Part shown: positions 1-8,907 of the stretch, piece after piece | How the letters are laid out: every line of letters begins with the position of its first letter | Position numbering within the stretch: the first letter of the stretch is position 1 | Assembly (NCBI GenBank): GCA_021775805.1 | Contig: JAJFHD010000005.1 | Coordinates: forward strand, 1 to 58,628 | Direction of reading: 5' to 3' | Source of the DNA: Alphaproteobacteria bacterium | GTDB lineage: Bacteria > Pseudomonadota > Alphaproteobacteria > Rhizobiales > JAJFHC01 | DNA length: 58,628 nt | Translations under genes and position numbers: made by a program | The notes under the pieces: model-generated | Told to the model about the DNA's origin: nothing | Seen by the model: only the letters and a program-made list of their open reading frames with translations | Databases searched by the model: none

Positions 1-23
1 GAGACGTTGAAGCTATTGCCCGG

Positions 24-1394
24 ATGCCCGCAACAATGCCCGACACTGCAGAGAGTTTCCTGACCTCGCTGGATGCCAGGGTCGATGGCCTCCTCGATGC
101 CTGCACCGCCTGCGGCGCTTGTGCCAGAGTGTGTCCGACCCCGGCCCTTGCCGGTATCGATGCCTCAGACCCTGAAGCGCTCACCAGCGGTGTCCGTGAT
201 ATTCTGCGCACGGGGTCAGGACCCGAAGCATCAGTCCAATGGGCAAAAGAATGCTGTGGCAGCGCCTTCTGCCTGGACGTCTGCGAACACGGCATCAACC
301 CGCGTTTCATGCTCGCCATGGCCAGGCGGGCCCTGGCGGATCAGATCCCCGCTGCCGAACGCAAGCAGTCGGGCAAGGAGGCGTTCAAGACGATGAGCCG
401 GGGTGTGAAAAACCTGACGCGCATCCAGCTTGACCCCGAACAGCTGGCGCGTCTCAGCCCTGCCGCCCGCCAGGGCGACGATAGTCTCGAGCCACCGGAT
501 CTGATCTTCTACACCGGATGCAATCTGCTCAAGACGCCACACATCGGTCTCCTGTGTCTTGACGTCCTTGACCGGCTTGAAGTGACCTACGACGTCCTCG
601 GTGGCCCGGCCAACTGCTGCGGCATCTTTCAGGCACGGGCCGGCGACACGGAGAATGCCGGCCGGCAGGCTTATCGGACCCTGGACCGGTTCGCTCAGGC
701 AAAGACGTCGCAAATTCTATCCTGGTGTCCGACCTGCCAGATCCAGTTCAGTGAAGTCACGATCCCCGGATATGAGCGCAGTGACGGCGACCATAAGGAC
801 CGCTCCGGCGCCGGCATCGACATGACCATGCTGCCGATCTATCTGGCGCAGAATCTCGACAGACTGCGTCCGATGATGACCCGTCCGGTTAACCGGAAAG
901 TGGCGCTTCATGAGTATCCGGGCGCCAAAGGCGTAACGGAAAGCGTGATTGTGCTGCTGGAGGCCATCCCGGGGATTGAACTGGTCGATCTCGAGCAACC
1001 GCGCATCGGGTACAGTCTGACCACCTTCCTCAACAATCCCGATCACCGCCCGAAATCGATCCTGTCTTCCCTGAAAGCTGCAGAAGACGCCGGCGTCGAC
1101 ACGTTTGTCGGTGTCTATCATACCGATCACCGCGAGTTCAGCGCCCACGAAGCCTCATGGCCCTTCGAAGTCGTCAACTATATGGAACTGGTTGGCGAGA
1201 GCATGGGGCTGAGTCAGACCGACACCTACAAACCGCTCAAACACATGCACGACGCCGACGCGATTCTCGAAGCCGTCAACCCGTTGATCGAAACCTGGGG
1301 TCTTGATCGCGAAGAGGCCCGTGACGTTATCGTCAACGATCTGATCGGCGACCAGCACCTGCCGGTCGATCGGGCGGAACACACCGAACTCTGA
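24..1394 (+). CDS. Fe-S cluster-binding, CCG-domain oxidoreductase subunit
   Basis: The 456-residue product has an N-terminal four-cysteine ferredoxin motif (CTACGACARVCP, about residues 27-38) and a second cysteine group (CCGSAFCLDVC) near residues 77-87, the usual pattern for two 4Fe-4S clusters. Downstream, CNLL near residue 165, NCCG near 198 and CPTC near 238 fit the cysteine-rich CCG domain of heterodisulfide reductase HdrB/HdrD, GlpC and lactate-utilisation proteins. I infer a cytoplasmic electron-transfer subunit; the partner and substrate cannot be told from here. The reading frame stays open to the left edge, so the true start may lie outside the window; ATG 24 and ATG 36 are the first in-frame ATGs and neither has a convincing ribosome site. 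It converges with the nucleotidase gene on the other strand, 31 bases away. Confidence 0.8.
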   Translation: MPATMPDTAESFLTSLDARVDGLLDACTACGACARVCPTPALAGIDASDPEALTSGVRDILRTGSGPEASVQWAKECCGSAFCLDVCEHGINPRFMLAMARRALADQIPAAERKQSGKEAFKTMSRGVKNLTRIQLDPEQLARLSPAARQGDDSLEPPDLIFYTGCNLLKTPHIGLLCLDVLDRLEVTYDVLGGPANCCGIFQARAGDTENAGRQAYRTLDRFAQAKTSQILSWCPTCQIQFSEVTIPGYERSDGDHKDRSGAGIDMTMLPIYLAQNLDRLRPMMTRPVNRKVALHEYPGAKGVTESVIVLLEAIPGIELVDLEQPRIGYSLTTFLNNPDHRPKSILSSLKAAEDAGVDTFVGVYHTDHREFSAHEASWPFEVVNYMELVGESMGLSQTDTYKPLKHMHDADAILEAVNPLIETWGLDREEARDVIVNDLIGDQHLPVDRAEHTEL

Positions 1395-1425
1395 GATCGG
1401 CGCTCTCGTCCATCAGGTGCAACCG

Positions 1426-3030
1426 TCATTCGACCCGGCGGATACGGCCATCGACATAGGGCGTATAGGGCGTATTTCTTGCGAGATAGTCGGCGACCAC
1501 GGTTTCAAGGTTGGGACCGTAGTCGTATGCATTCATGCCATGTTCGGAAAACATCTTGTAACCGTCGCCGCCCCGGCGCAGGTAATTGTTGGTTACAAGG
1601 GTGTAGACCGCCTGTTCGTCAATCGCCACCCAGTCGTCGCCCTGCTTCACGAGCACGTCGCGGATGCGGCCGCCCGGAGGCGCCGCCGCGTCCCAGGCAT
1701 AACGGAGACCCGCTACCTGCGGAAACCGGCCGGCACCTTTTTCCACCTGGCTGACGCCGTGTTCCAGGGCCCCTCTAACGTGACGTCCTTCAAGTTGAAA
1801 GGTCGACAGGGTGTTCAGGAAAGGCAGCACCGTCAGCACCTCGCCCATGGTCACGTCACCGGCATCGATCGAGGCCCGCAGGCCGCCACCGTTCTGGATG
1901 GCTATAGTGACACCCTGGGACCGCACGCGGTCGAGCATCGCGTCTGCCACCAGGTTTCCCATCCGGCATTCGCCACCTCTGCAGCCCGCCTTGTCACCGG
2001 CGATTTCCGCACTGGCTTGGCCAACGACCTTCGCCCGCAAGGCGGCAAACGGGATCGCGAGTTCGCCGATACGGGTTCTTAGGGCCACATCCTCGGGAAC
2101 TTTCGAGTCCATGATGATCGGTTCGCCGACGGCCTCCCGCACGACCCCGTCATCGTCGAACGACACCGTCAGCTCGCCCAGGAACTTGCCGTAGGCATAG
2201 GCCTGGACGATCGCCGTGCGACCGCCGTCCGGGGTTGAGACCCAGGTGGGATAAGGGCCCGCCGCCCTGTCGGAACTGTTCGACAGGTATGTATTGGAAT
2301 GTCCACCCACGATCACGTCGATGCCATTGACGGCCGCCGCAACCTCCCGGTCCACGGTAAAACCGGAATGGCTGAGCACGATGATCTTGTCGATACCGGC
2401 CGTCTCCAGTTTGGCAATTTCCCGTTTGAGAGCCAACGCGGGATCGGAGAAGGAAATGTTCCTGCCCGGACTAGAGGCCTCGTCGGTGTCCGCGGGTGCC
2501 AGCCCGATCAGGCCGATTTTCTCGCCGCCGCGTTCCAGAATTGTTGACGGTTTCAGCACATCCGCCAGCGCCGGTTCTTTGGACACATCTGCGTTGGCCA
2601 GCAGCACCGGGAAGGACACCGTGTTCATGAAGGCCCGCAAGATGGCTGGGCCGTCGTCGAACTCATGATTGCCCACGGTCATGGCGTCGTAGCCGAGCGC
2701 ATTCATCATCTCGGCCGCCGCCCGGCCCTTGTAGGTGGTGTAGAACAAGGTGCCCTGAAACTGGTCGCCGCCATCGACCAGGATCGAAGGACCCGCCGCC
2801 GCCCGCCGCGCCCTGATCGCCGTGGCAAGCCGCGCCGACCCGCCAAAACACTTGCCCTTGGCATTACCCGTTTCGCTGCAGCCGGAATCGTACTTCGTGA
2901 TGGGTTCGATCCGGCTGTGAAAGTCGTTGGTATGCAGGATGGTCAGTGTGAAATCGGCGAAGGCGGATTGAATCGGCCCGAACAGCACGCCCAAAAGACA
3001 AAGCGCCGCAAAGGTCAGTCCTCTCTGCAT
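1426..3030 (-). CDS. Periplasmic 5'-nucleotidase / cyclic phosphodiesterase (UshA-like)
   Basis: The 534-residue product starts with a typical Sec signal peptide ending near AFA (about residue 25). The metallophosphatase core is clear: ILHTNDFHSR (metal-binding Asp and His), GGDQFQGT, GNHEFDDG, VLSHSGF and VGGHSNT in the order of the UshA/5'-nucleotidase family. The C-terminal half contains NGGGLRASIDAGDVTMGEVL, typical of the 5_nucleotid_C substrate domain. The length is normal for the family. The expected role is to hydrolyse extracellular nucleotides or 2',3'-cyclic nucleotides in the periplasm, releasing nucleoside and phosphate; the exact substrate is not predictable. It stands alone, convergent with the Fe-S gene and divergent from a small secreted protein gene. 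Confidence 0.9.
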   Translation of the reverse strand: MQRGLTFAALCLLGVLFGPIQSAFADFTLTILHTNDFHSRIEPITKYDSGCSETGNAKGKCFGGSARLATAIRARRAAAGPSILVDGGDQFQGTLFYTTYKGRAAAEMMNALGYDAMTVGNHEFDDGPAILRAFMNTVSFPVLLANADVSKEPALADVLKPSTILERGGEKIGLIGLAPADTDEASSPGRNISFSDPALALKREIAKLETAGIDKIIVLSHSGFTVDREVAAAVNGIDVIVGGHSNTYLSNSSDRAAGPYPTWVSTPDGGRTAIVQAYAYGKFLGELTVSFDDDGVVREAVGEPIIMDSKVPEDVALRTRIGELAIPFAALRAKVVGQASAEIAGDKAGCRGGECRMGNLVADAMLDRVRSQGVTIAIQNGGGLRASIDAGDVTMGEVLTVLPFLNTLSTFQLEGRHVRGALEHGVSQVEKGAGRFPQVAGLRYAWDAAAPPGGRIRDVLVKQGDDWVAIDEQAVYTLVTNNYLRRGGDGYKMFSEHGMNAYDYGPNLETVVADYLARNTPYTPYVDGRIRRVE

Positions 3031-3168
3031 GTCAACAAATCTCCGGTTCTGAACTGTTCAATACCTTCCAGATTCTAGGTTGAGTCGATCACGATGTCTG
3101 TGTCGATTCAATAGCCTGATAATTTGTTTTGATGGCGGTGCGTTAGCGCCCACTCGTCGAGGCGAGGC

Positions 3169-3197
3169 TTGGTTTTGCGCAACACTTGTCGTAATCT
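3169..3197 (+). promoter_or_regulatory. Sigma-70-like promoter, predicted leaderless start
   Basis: TTGGTT (3169-3174) and TAATCT (3192-3197) are separated by 17 bases. The downstream ATG at 3204 lies about where transcription would begin, and no Shine-Dalgarno sequence precedes it. This is what a leaderless mRNA promoter looks like. It is a sequence match only. Confidence 0.4.
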
Positions 3198-3203
3198 CTG
3201 AAA

Positions 3204-3545
3204 ATGTCACACAGAGCGAACCGGGCCTTGATCTTTTGCATTGCCATTCTGGCGACGACGACCACCGCGTGGGCCGATCAGATTGACGGCACGTGGTGCT
3301 CGCTTGCTGGCAGGTCGATGACCATAAACGGCTCTGAAGTAACCACCCCGGCCGGCAATACACTCACCGGTCAGTACACCCGCCACACCTTTGTCTACGA
3401 TATCCCCGAGGGCGAACCGGACGCCGGCGGCAGGGTTTGGGCCAATCAGCTCAATGACCACAATATTTCCGTGACCTTGACTGAAGGGCAAGCCCGCGAA
3501 AACGGTGTGACGGAAAACTGGACCCGCTGCGAAACCATCAGCTGA
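3204..3545 (+). CDS. Small exported protein of unknown function
   Basis: The 113-residue product has a clear Sec signal peptide (hydrophobic stretch at residues 9-24, probable cleavage after AWA near 24). The mature part, about 90 residues, begins DQIDGTWCSLAGRSMTI and carries two cysteines (near residues 30 and 110) that could form a disulfide. Its short beta-rich look recalls small lipocalin-like or DUF-type periplasmic proteins, but I recognise no family. The start has no ribosome site and sits just after a promoter match. It is followed by a Tat-exported thioredoxin-like gene 99 bases away, so both may work in the periplasm; this is inference. Confidence 0.65.
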   Translation: MSHRANRALIFCIAILATTTTAWADQIDGTWCSLAGRSMTINGSEVTTPAGNTLTGQYTRHTFVYDIPEGEPDAGGRVWANQLNDHNISVTLTEGQARENGVTENWTRCETIS

Positions 3546-3644
3546 GCCTTTCCGTGCCGGGGTTCCTTCACAATATTGTTGGTTGATCGACCAGCGTGAT
3601 CGCCGCAGCCTGTGCCCTGTTCTGATTTTCTGGAGGATCGCAAA

Positions 3645-4235
3645 ATGACCGGTCTCAGTCGGCAAAATCGAAGACATTTCCTTGCCGGTGCAGCGGCGAC
3701 TGTCGCGGCCACGTCCGTGCCGCTGCCGATAGCGTCTGGGGGGCAGGCCCGTGCCAGTGGCGGCCGGGCGCCGCAATGGGACATTTCGGAATGGATAAAC
3801 GGTGACGCCGGCAACATCGATACGCTTAAAGGCAAGGTCATCGTGATCGACTTTTTCCAGTTGTGGTGCCCGGGTTGCAACAAGTTCTCCGGCCCGTTGA
3901 TGAAACACTGGCATCAGAAGTTTGCAGCTGACGTCGACGCCGGCCGCCTTGTCCTGGTCAAGATCCATACCGTGTTCGAGGGCCACAGCCATCAGACCGT
4001 CACCCGCCTGAAACGTTATGTCAGGGAGAAGAACATAACAATTCCTGTGGGGGTCGACCGGCATCAGCCGGGACAGCGCATCCCTGAAACCATGCGCCGT
4101 TACAATACCAGGGGCACGCCGGAAATGGTCGTGATTGATCCCGACGGCATGATCCGCTTCCAGAAATTTGGATATTTCGAACCCGGCAAGGTCGAGCCCA
4201 TGATCGTTGAGATGTTCGGAAAGGACCGAGCCTGA
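3645..4235 (+). CDS. Tat-exported TlpA/thioredoxin-like protein
   Basis: ATG 3645 is chosen because GGAGGA lies 7 bases upstream; a longer reading from 3612 has no such site. The 196-residue product opens with a twin-arginine signal (RQNRRHFLAGAAA), then a thioredoxin fold of the TlpA/AhpC-TSA type: IVIDFFQLWCPGCNKF contains the active-site Cys-Pro-Gly-Cys pair near residues 79-82. RGTPEMVVIDPDG near residue 160 supplies the cis-proline loop (TP) expected in the fold. I infer a periplasmic thiol-disulfide protein; whether it reduces or oxidises, and its client, are unknown. It has the same direction as the small secreted protein upstream and the flavodoxin-like gene downstream. Confidence 0.8.
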   Translation: MTGLSRQNRRHFLAGAAATVAATSVPLPIASGGQARASGGRAPQWDISEWINGDAGNIDTLKGKVIVIDFFQLWCPGCNKFSGPLMKHWHQKFAADVDAGRLVLVKIHTVFEGHSHQTVTRLKRYVREKNITIPVGVDRHQPGQRIPETMRRYNTRGTPEMVVIDPDGMIRFQKFGYFEPGKVEPMIVEMFGKDRA

Positions 4236-4276
4236 CCTCATGTGAGAGCTTGCAACCCGGATCCGTATTTTGTCCG

Positions 4277-4296
4277 GAATTGATCGCGATCAATTC
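4277..4296 (+). promoter_or_regulatory. Perfect 20-bp palindrome containing an FNR/FixK-type box
   Basis: These 20 bases equal their own reverse complement. The central 14 bases (4280-4293) read TTGATCGCGATCAA, an exact match to the TTGAT-N4-ATCAA consensus of FNR, FnrL, FixK and Anr regulators. It lies 80 bases before the flavodoxin-like start at 4373 and 41 bases after the thioredoxin-like gene. I infer oxygen- or redox-responsive control of the flavodoxin-like gene. Confidence 0.6.
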
Positions 4297-4372
4297 TACT
4301 CCTGCCCAAATGGCCATAGTGATACTGGTCTGAACGACCTGGTTTGAAACTCCGCCATTGTGGGACGATGCC

Positions 4373-4858
4373 GTGCGATCCCTGATTGTCTATTATTCGC
4401 GAACGGGAACGACAAGGAAACTTGCTCTGTCCCTCGCTGACGAGTTGGGTGCCGATCTCCGCGAAATCGGATGCAAGCGCTACAGACTTGGAATTCTGCG
4501 TTACCTCCGGGCCGGATACGACAGCGTCAGGGGCAATTTGCCCCCGATCGAAATCCAATTCGATTTGGAACCTGTCTATGATCTTGTCTTGATCGGTACG
4601 CCCATATGGACCAGCCATCCGGCGTTGCCCGTTCGCACTTTCCTAACCAAACACTCAGTGCCGGAAGGTCCTGTCGGTTTATTCCTGACCCACGGTGGCC
4701 ACTCCCCGCCGCATGAAGCCATCAGGGAAATGGAAATCCTGCTGGCGAGACCGGCAGACGCGACCCTTGTCATGAACGAGAACGACATGAGCGACAGCCG
4801 GGTGTCAGGTTGCGTCAAGGCGTTTGTCAAGAAGCTTGCCGTTGAACCGGTTGTGTAG
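4373..4858 (+). CDS. Flavodoxin-like protein
   Basis: The product begins MRSLIVYYSRTGTTRKLA when read from GTG 4373. The phosphate-binding loop YSRTGTT right after the first beta strand is the flavodoxin FMN signature. LVLIGTPIWTSHPALPVRTFL near residue 75 is the second typical segment, with the aromatic FMN-stacking residue (W) after GTP. At about 161 residues the length fits short-chain flavodoxins. A TTG at 4358 would add five residues, so the start is not certain. The FNR-type palindrome upstream suggests induction at low oxygen. It converges with the MFS gene, with only eight bases between the stops. Confidence 0.8.
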   Translation: MRSLIVYYSRTGTTRKLALSLADELGADLREIGCKRYRLGILRYLRAGYDSVRGNLPPIEIQFDLEPVYDLVLIGTPIWTSHPALPVRTFLTKHSVPEGPVGLFLTHGGHSPPHEAIREMEILLARPADATLVMNENDMSDSRVSGCVKAFVKKLAVEPVV

Positions 4859-4866
4859 GTGACCCT

Positions 4867-6054
4867 TCAGGCCTTGTCTTCATACGTCGGCCGTGAACGG
4901 GGAACCAACGCGACACCGGCCAGCACAAGCAAACCGGAACCCGCAACGATCCAGAGTTGATGATGTGGCGCGATCCCGAGCGAATAGAGCCAGGCGACGA
5001 ATGGAACAGCTGCGGCTGTCGTGCCAAGGCTCGCACAATATTCCAGCGAAAAGGCACGGGCATGCAATCTCACAGGGACATGGCGGCCGATCAGCCAAGC
5101 GGTTAACGGAAACCAGGCAAACAACAGCAGGTAGAAAAGGGCCATCACGGCAATCACAGCCGGTCCGGAAAGCACCGCTGCCGTAGCCAGAAGCGCGACC
5201 TGACCTGCAAACAGCCAGAACAACAGAGACTTTGCCCCATAACGTTCGACCGCCCAGCCGCTCGGCAACTGGCCGAGCGATGCCAGCGTCAGAACGATCG
5301 AGGTGGATCCACCAATGAGAAGCAGGTCGCTATCGGCAAGAGCCCGGTGCTCTAGGAAACGCGGCAATGTATAGGTGATGCCACCGGCGACCAGGCCGTC
5401 ATAAACTGATGCCAGAGCAAGAAATCCAAACAGGAGTAACAGAATGCTCTTGGTGCCGATCACGTACGCGCTGTTTCTTGCAACGGTATCAGCGCGCTTG
5501 CCGGGGCGTGTCGAGGGTCTGCACGCGAGGGTATAGCCGCAAGCGAGACAAAGCATCACGACGCCGGGAAGAATGAAAGCTGCTCGCCAGTGGACGGCAC
5601 TGATGATGCCGGCCGTCATGACCGCTGCGATACCAGCGCCGAAATTTCCCCAGACGCCATTGGTGGCAAAGGCCGGCCCCGTGCGCCTGGCGTACTCGGC
5701 GACCATGGCCAGGCCCACTGGATGATAGATTGCAGAAAACCCGCCAAGCAGTGCCAGGGCGAGGCTGAGCGTGAGAGGGCCGGTGCTGAGGCCGGCAAGG
5801 ACGGCGGCTAGTCCGGATCCGAAAAGGCAAATCATCATCAGCCAATGCCGGGGCATCCGGTCGCCCAGCCAACCGGCGGGAAAGGTCGCCAACGCAATCA
5901 TCACATACATGGGCGTTCCCAGGCCGATCGCCTGGGCATGGGAAAGTGACCATGCTGTCTCGATCGGAAAGGCGGCAACCGGCAGAATCGCAAGCAGGTA
6001 ATGGTGGAAAAAGTGACCGGCACTCAGGAAACGGAGATGGCTCTTGTGGGGCAT
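4867..6054 (-). CDS. MFS transporter
   Basis: The 395-residue product is strongly hydrophobic with about 12 predicted membrane segments, the MFS norm. The cytoplasmic loop GWLGDRMPRHW near residue 62 is the family motif A (G-x-x-x-D-R). HFFHHYLLAILPVAAFPIETAW at the N terminus resembles the fosmidomycin-resistance-like branch of MFS exporters. Substrate is not predictable. Its start lies 99 bases from the divergent AraC start, and a direct-repeat operator lies between them, so the AraC protein probably controls this transporter. No signs of damage are seen. Confidence 0.85.
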   Translation of the reverse strand: MPHKSHLRFLSAGHFFHHYLLAILPVAAFPIETAWSLSHAQAIGLGTPMYVMIALATFPAGWLGDRMPRHWLMMICLFGSGLAAVLAGLSTGPLTLSLALALLGGFSAIYHPVGLAMVAEYARRTGPAFATNGVWGNFGAGIAAVMTAGIISAVHWRAAFILPGVVMLCLACGYTLACRPSTRPGKRADTVARNSAYVIGTKSILLLLFGFLALASVYDGLVAGGITYTLPRFLEHRALADSDLLLIGGSTSIVLTLASLGQLPSGWAVERYGAKSLLFWLFAGQVALLATAAVLSGPAVIAVMALFYLLLFAWFPLTAWLIGRHVPVRLHARAFSLEYCASLGTTAAAVPFVAWLYSLGIAPHHQLWIVAGSGLLVLAGVALVPRSRPTYEDKA

Positions 6055-6093
6055 GGGAGGGACCTTCGAACAACATCGAAGGCAAACCTAGCC

Positions 6094-6150
6094 TTGCTCC
6101 ATTGGAACAAATATCAATATAATGACAAAATTTATCGTCTAAGTGACAAA
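6094..6150 (+). promoter_or_regulatory. AraC promoter with 21-bp-spaced TGACAAA direct repeats
   Basis: TTGCTC (6094-6099), 18 bases, then a perfect TATAAT (6118-6123) forms a promoter for the AraC gene. Two copies of TGACAAA at 6123-6129 and 6144-6150 start exactly 21 bases apart, two helical turns, the layout of AraC-family half-sites. They cover the expected transcription start, so self-repression and control of the divergent MFS gene are plausible. Confidence 0.5.
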
Positions 6151-6153
6151 ACG

Positions 6154-6873
6154 ATGTCCACCATTGCAGTCAGCGGCTACGCGGCAGAATACGTTCACGG
6201 CGAACACGTAGAGCCGCATATCCACCAGGAACACCAGATCGTGCATGCACAGTCCGGTGTAATGCGTGTCAGCAGTGGTACGGCCACGTGGATTATCCCG
6301 CCCGACCGGGCGTTGTGGGTCCCGGCGCGCACGGAACACGAAATCGTCTGTCTGACCACCGTCGCCACACGTACGGTCTACCTGTCCGACGCCGGTCGTG
6401 GTCTGCCGACGAGCTGTGAAGTCTGGAGAGTGTCGCCGTTGTTGCGCGAGGTTATCATCCGTTTTGCAGACGAGCCGGAAACGCCGCTGGCCGCCCACCT
6501 TGTCCCTGTGTTGATTGCCGAACTCGACCGCCTCGACACCGTGCCGATCAATTTCTCCAGGGCCCGCTCTCACAAGCTTCTGAAAATCCAGGAGGTTCTG
6601 CTGGCAGATCCTGCCGACAAGCGTACGCTCAACCAGTGGGCGGCAGAATTGGGCGCCTTGCCGAGGACACTTATGCGCCGCTTGAAATTCGAAACCGGCA
6701 TGACGTATCGCCAGTGGCGCCGTCAGATAAGAATTCTCAAGGCCATCGAAGCGCTCGCAACCGGCGTTTCGGTTACCGGCGTTGCCTACGACGTCGGGTA
6801 CGAAACCACCAGTGCCTTCATCGAGGCGTTCCGGCAGCATACAGGCAGGACACCGGCAAGATATTTTGACTGA
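6154..6873 (+). CDS. AraC-family regulator with N-terminal cupin
   Basis: Read from ATG 6154 the product has 239 residues. The N-terminal half (HVEPHIHQEHQIVHAQSGVMRV) is a cupin ligand-binding domain with histidines in the usual place. The C-terminal half has two helix-turn-helix motifs, with LPRTLMRRLKFETGMTYRQWRRQIR and the family signature VAYDVGYETTSAFIEAFRQHTGRTPARYF at the end. The frame is open up to 6001, but that would run through the promoter and overlap the MFS gene, so 6154 is preferred. It is divergent from the MFS transporter and probably controls it and itself through the TGACAAA repeats. Confidence 0.85.
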   Translation: MSTIAVSGYAAEYVHGEHVEPHIHQEHQIVHAQSGVMRVSSGTATWIIPPDRALWVPARTEHEIVCLTTVATRTVYLSDAGRGLPTSCEVWRVSPLLREVIIRFADEPETPLAAHLVPVLIAELDRLDTVPINFSRARSHKLLKIQEVLLADPADKRTLNQWAAELGALPRTLMRRLKFETGMTYRQWRRQIRILKAIEALATGVSVTGVAYDVGYETTSAFIEAFRQHTGRTPARYFD

Positions 6874-6919
6874 CTGCGATCTGAAGTCGTTATGATCTCT
6901 CTCGCCTTGATCATCACGA

Positions 6920-7924
6920 TCACTTCCAAACCTGACTGGCGACGCGCCTGAAATTTCCCCCCAAAATACCAGTGATTTCCGCCTCGGAGAATCCGACGCC
7001 TACGAGTTCCCGGGCAACGTCAGGCAGTCGGCTCACGTCGAGACAGGCGATCGAGTCGTCATAACCGGCATCGGCCGGCCAGAACTCCGGATTGCGCGCG
7101 ATCATGCCGGAGATTGCGGTGTTCTCATCGACAGCTGCACCGGCGTCGATGTCGGGCGCATAGTCGAGGCTTACGCCCACATGTTCCGGTCCGGTGATCC
7201 CGGCCACATAGGCCGCGTGCCGGGCGACGGCTGAAGGCGTTGCATGGGTTTCTCCCAGGAACAGATTGATGCCATTGATCCCGATGACGCCACCTGAGGC
7301 CGCACACGCCTTGATCTGCTCGTCAGTGATGTTGCGCCCGTGATCGACCAGTGCCTTGGGGTTGGAATGGGAAAACACAACCGGATCGCGTGAGTGTTCC
7401 ATCGCCTCCATGGTCGTTCTGAAGCCGGTGTGGGAGCAGTCCACAACCATGCCCACGCGGTTCATTTCATCGACGACCGACCGGCCGAACGCGGTCAGGC
7501 CGGTGTCCTCGTCATGACAGCCCGATCCCGCCGGGTTGTTGCGGTTGTAGGCAAAGAGCATGTGCCGGACGCCAAGGTCGTAATAAAACTGCACCATGTC
7601 GGCGCGCCCGTCGAGCGCTGTCATGCCCTCGATGTCGAAGGTAACGGCAAGCTTGCCGTCGGCGCGTGCCTGATCGATTTCACCGACGCTTGAAACAAGC
7701 CGGCAATAGGGCGCTTCGTCTTCCAGACGCCGCCGCACCGCTGCAATATTGGCCACGGTTCGCGTCCAGGGCTGGACATCGTAACCCACATTGATCGACA
7801 GGTAGCCGACGCCGGCCTCATGCCAGGGTCTGAGCAGAGGATCAAGCGGCAGATCGGGGTGTATCTCGGAACCGCAATGATCATCCCAGACCAGAGTGTT
7901 CCCGTACAGGGACTGTATTTCCAT
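6920..7924 (-). CDS. Membrane dipeptidase family protein (peptidase M19)
   Basis: The start at 7924 is chosen for AGGAG 11 bases upstream; a reading from 7987 lacks a site. The 334-residue product has the M19 pattern: VWDDHCGSE near the N terminus in place of the usual DGHxD metal motif, VTFDIEGM with the bridging Glu, CSHTGF and SHSNPKAL with metal-binding His residues, and VSLDYAPD near the end. Members hydrolyse dipeptides, including D-amino acid-containing ones, in a Zn-dependent TIM barrel. No signal peptide is seen, so it is likely cytoplasmic. It is 46 bases from the converging AraC gene and in line with the second AraC gene upstream. Confidence 0.85.
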   Translation of the reverse strand: MEIQSLYGNTLVWDDHCGSEIHPDLPLDPLLRPWHEAGVGYLSINVGYDVQPWTRTVANIAAVRRRLEDEAPYCRLVSSVGEIDQARADGKLAVTFDIEGMTALDGRADMVQFYYDLGVRHMLFAYNRNNPAGSGCHDEDTGLTAFGRSVVDEMNRVGMVVDCSHTGFRTTMEAMEHSRDPVVFSHSNPKALVDHGRNITDEQIKACAASGGVIGINGINLFLGETHATPSAVARHAAYVAGITGPEHVGVSLDYAPDIDAGAAVDENTAISGMIARNPEFWPADAGYDDSIACLDVSRLPDVARELVGVGFSEAEITGILGGNFRRVASQVWK

Positions 7925-7997
7925 CGAATCCGCGGCTCCTTTCAAATCGCCCGGGTCAATCGACACCAGCGGCAGCGCGAACATCACGCCCTGTGTT

Positions 7998-8810
7998 TTA
8001 ATCCATACTCACGCAAGACCGCCACCGTCCGGGCGTGATTCCGAACGCGTTGCGAAAGTGGCGGGTCAGGTGGCTTTGATCCGCAAACCCGACCGCCGCC
8101 GCCGTATCCGCAAGGGACGTGCCAACGCGCAAATGATGTTTTGCCCGGTCCAGACGGCGCATTGTGACGAACCTGTGCGGGCTGACACCGTAAGCACGCC
8201 GAAACTGACGGCAGATCGAAAACCGGTCGAGCCCGTGATCGCGTTCAAGTTGGCTGATGCGAATACCCTGTTCGGTCGCCGCGATGAGTTGTTCGCGGAT
8301 GGCCCTCATGGCAACCAGATCGATGAACCGCATGGAACTCCCGTCGCGCCCGGACGCCTCCCGCAAGGCATCGGACAACAAGCAGATCGCGTCAGTGCGG
8401 CACACGTCGCCTGCCCCGTCGTCGACAGCCTCGAGCATCGCTCCAACGGCGCTTTTCAACCTTGGATCGTCTGACACCGGGTCCGGAACAAAAGGCAGGG
8501 CCTGTCTTCCCAGAGCCTCTGAAATCAGATCCGGCGAGAGATAGAATATCCTGTACCCGTATCCCGTCTCCGTGCCCGGCCGACCGTCATGCACTTCATC
8601 GGGGTGCAACACGAAGACCTGACCCGGCAACGCATGATGCACACCGCCCCGGTAGTTGAATGTTTGAACACCGGCGGTCGTGGTTCCGATGGCGTATGTA
8701 TCGTGGCGGTGCGGCGAGAAAGCCTGAGTCTCAAAAAAGGCGTCCGCCTGCTCGACGCTGCCGAGCGGTGTTCTGAATGTCATCCAGTTGTTCTGCAATG
8801 CGTCCGCCAT
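7998..8810 (-). CDS. AraC-family regulator with N-terminal cupin
   Basis: The 270-residue product has an N-terminal cupin (FSPHRHDTYAIG and VFVLHPDEVHDGRPG are the conserved ligand-pocket segments) and a C-terminal double helix-turn-helix (GISQLERDHGLDRFSICRQFRRAYGVSPHRFV and VGFADQSHLTRHFRNAFGITPGRW). It belongs to the AraC group that often sits beside LysE exporters. The first ATG is 8810; a GTG at 8816 is the alternative. The LysE gene at 8908 is divergent across about 100 bases, so control of that exporter is the likely job. Only 73 bases lie between this gene and the M19 gene in the same direction. Confidence 0.85.
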   Translation of the reverse strand: MADALQNNWMTFRTPLGSVEQADAFFETQAFSPHRHDTYAIGTTTAGVQTFNYRGGVHHALPGQVFVLHPDEVHDGRPGTETGYGYRIFYLSPDLISEALGRQALPFVPDPVSDDPRLKSAVGAMLEAVDDGAGDVCRTDAICLLSDALREASGRDGSSMRFIDLVAMRAIREQLIAATEQGIRISQLERDHGLDRFSICRQFRRAYGVSPHRFVTMRRLDRAKHHLRVGTSLADTAAAVGFADQSHLTRHFRNAFGITPGRWRSCVSMD

Positions 8811-8907
8811 ATGCACAAACGTTCAAGACGCCCGTAAGGCCATCGTGTTTTGATAGGCAAGTCTACATCAGAATTTTCTTTTCGTACGGTATTGCCGGAG
8901 GTTGGAG

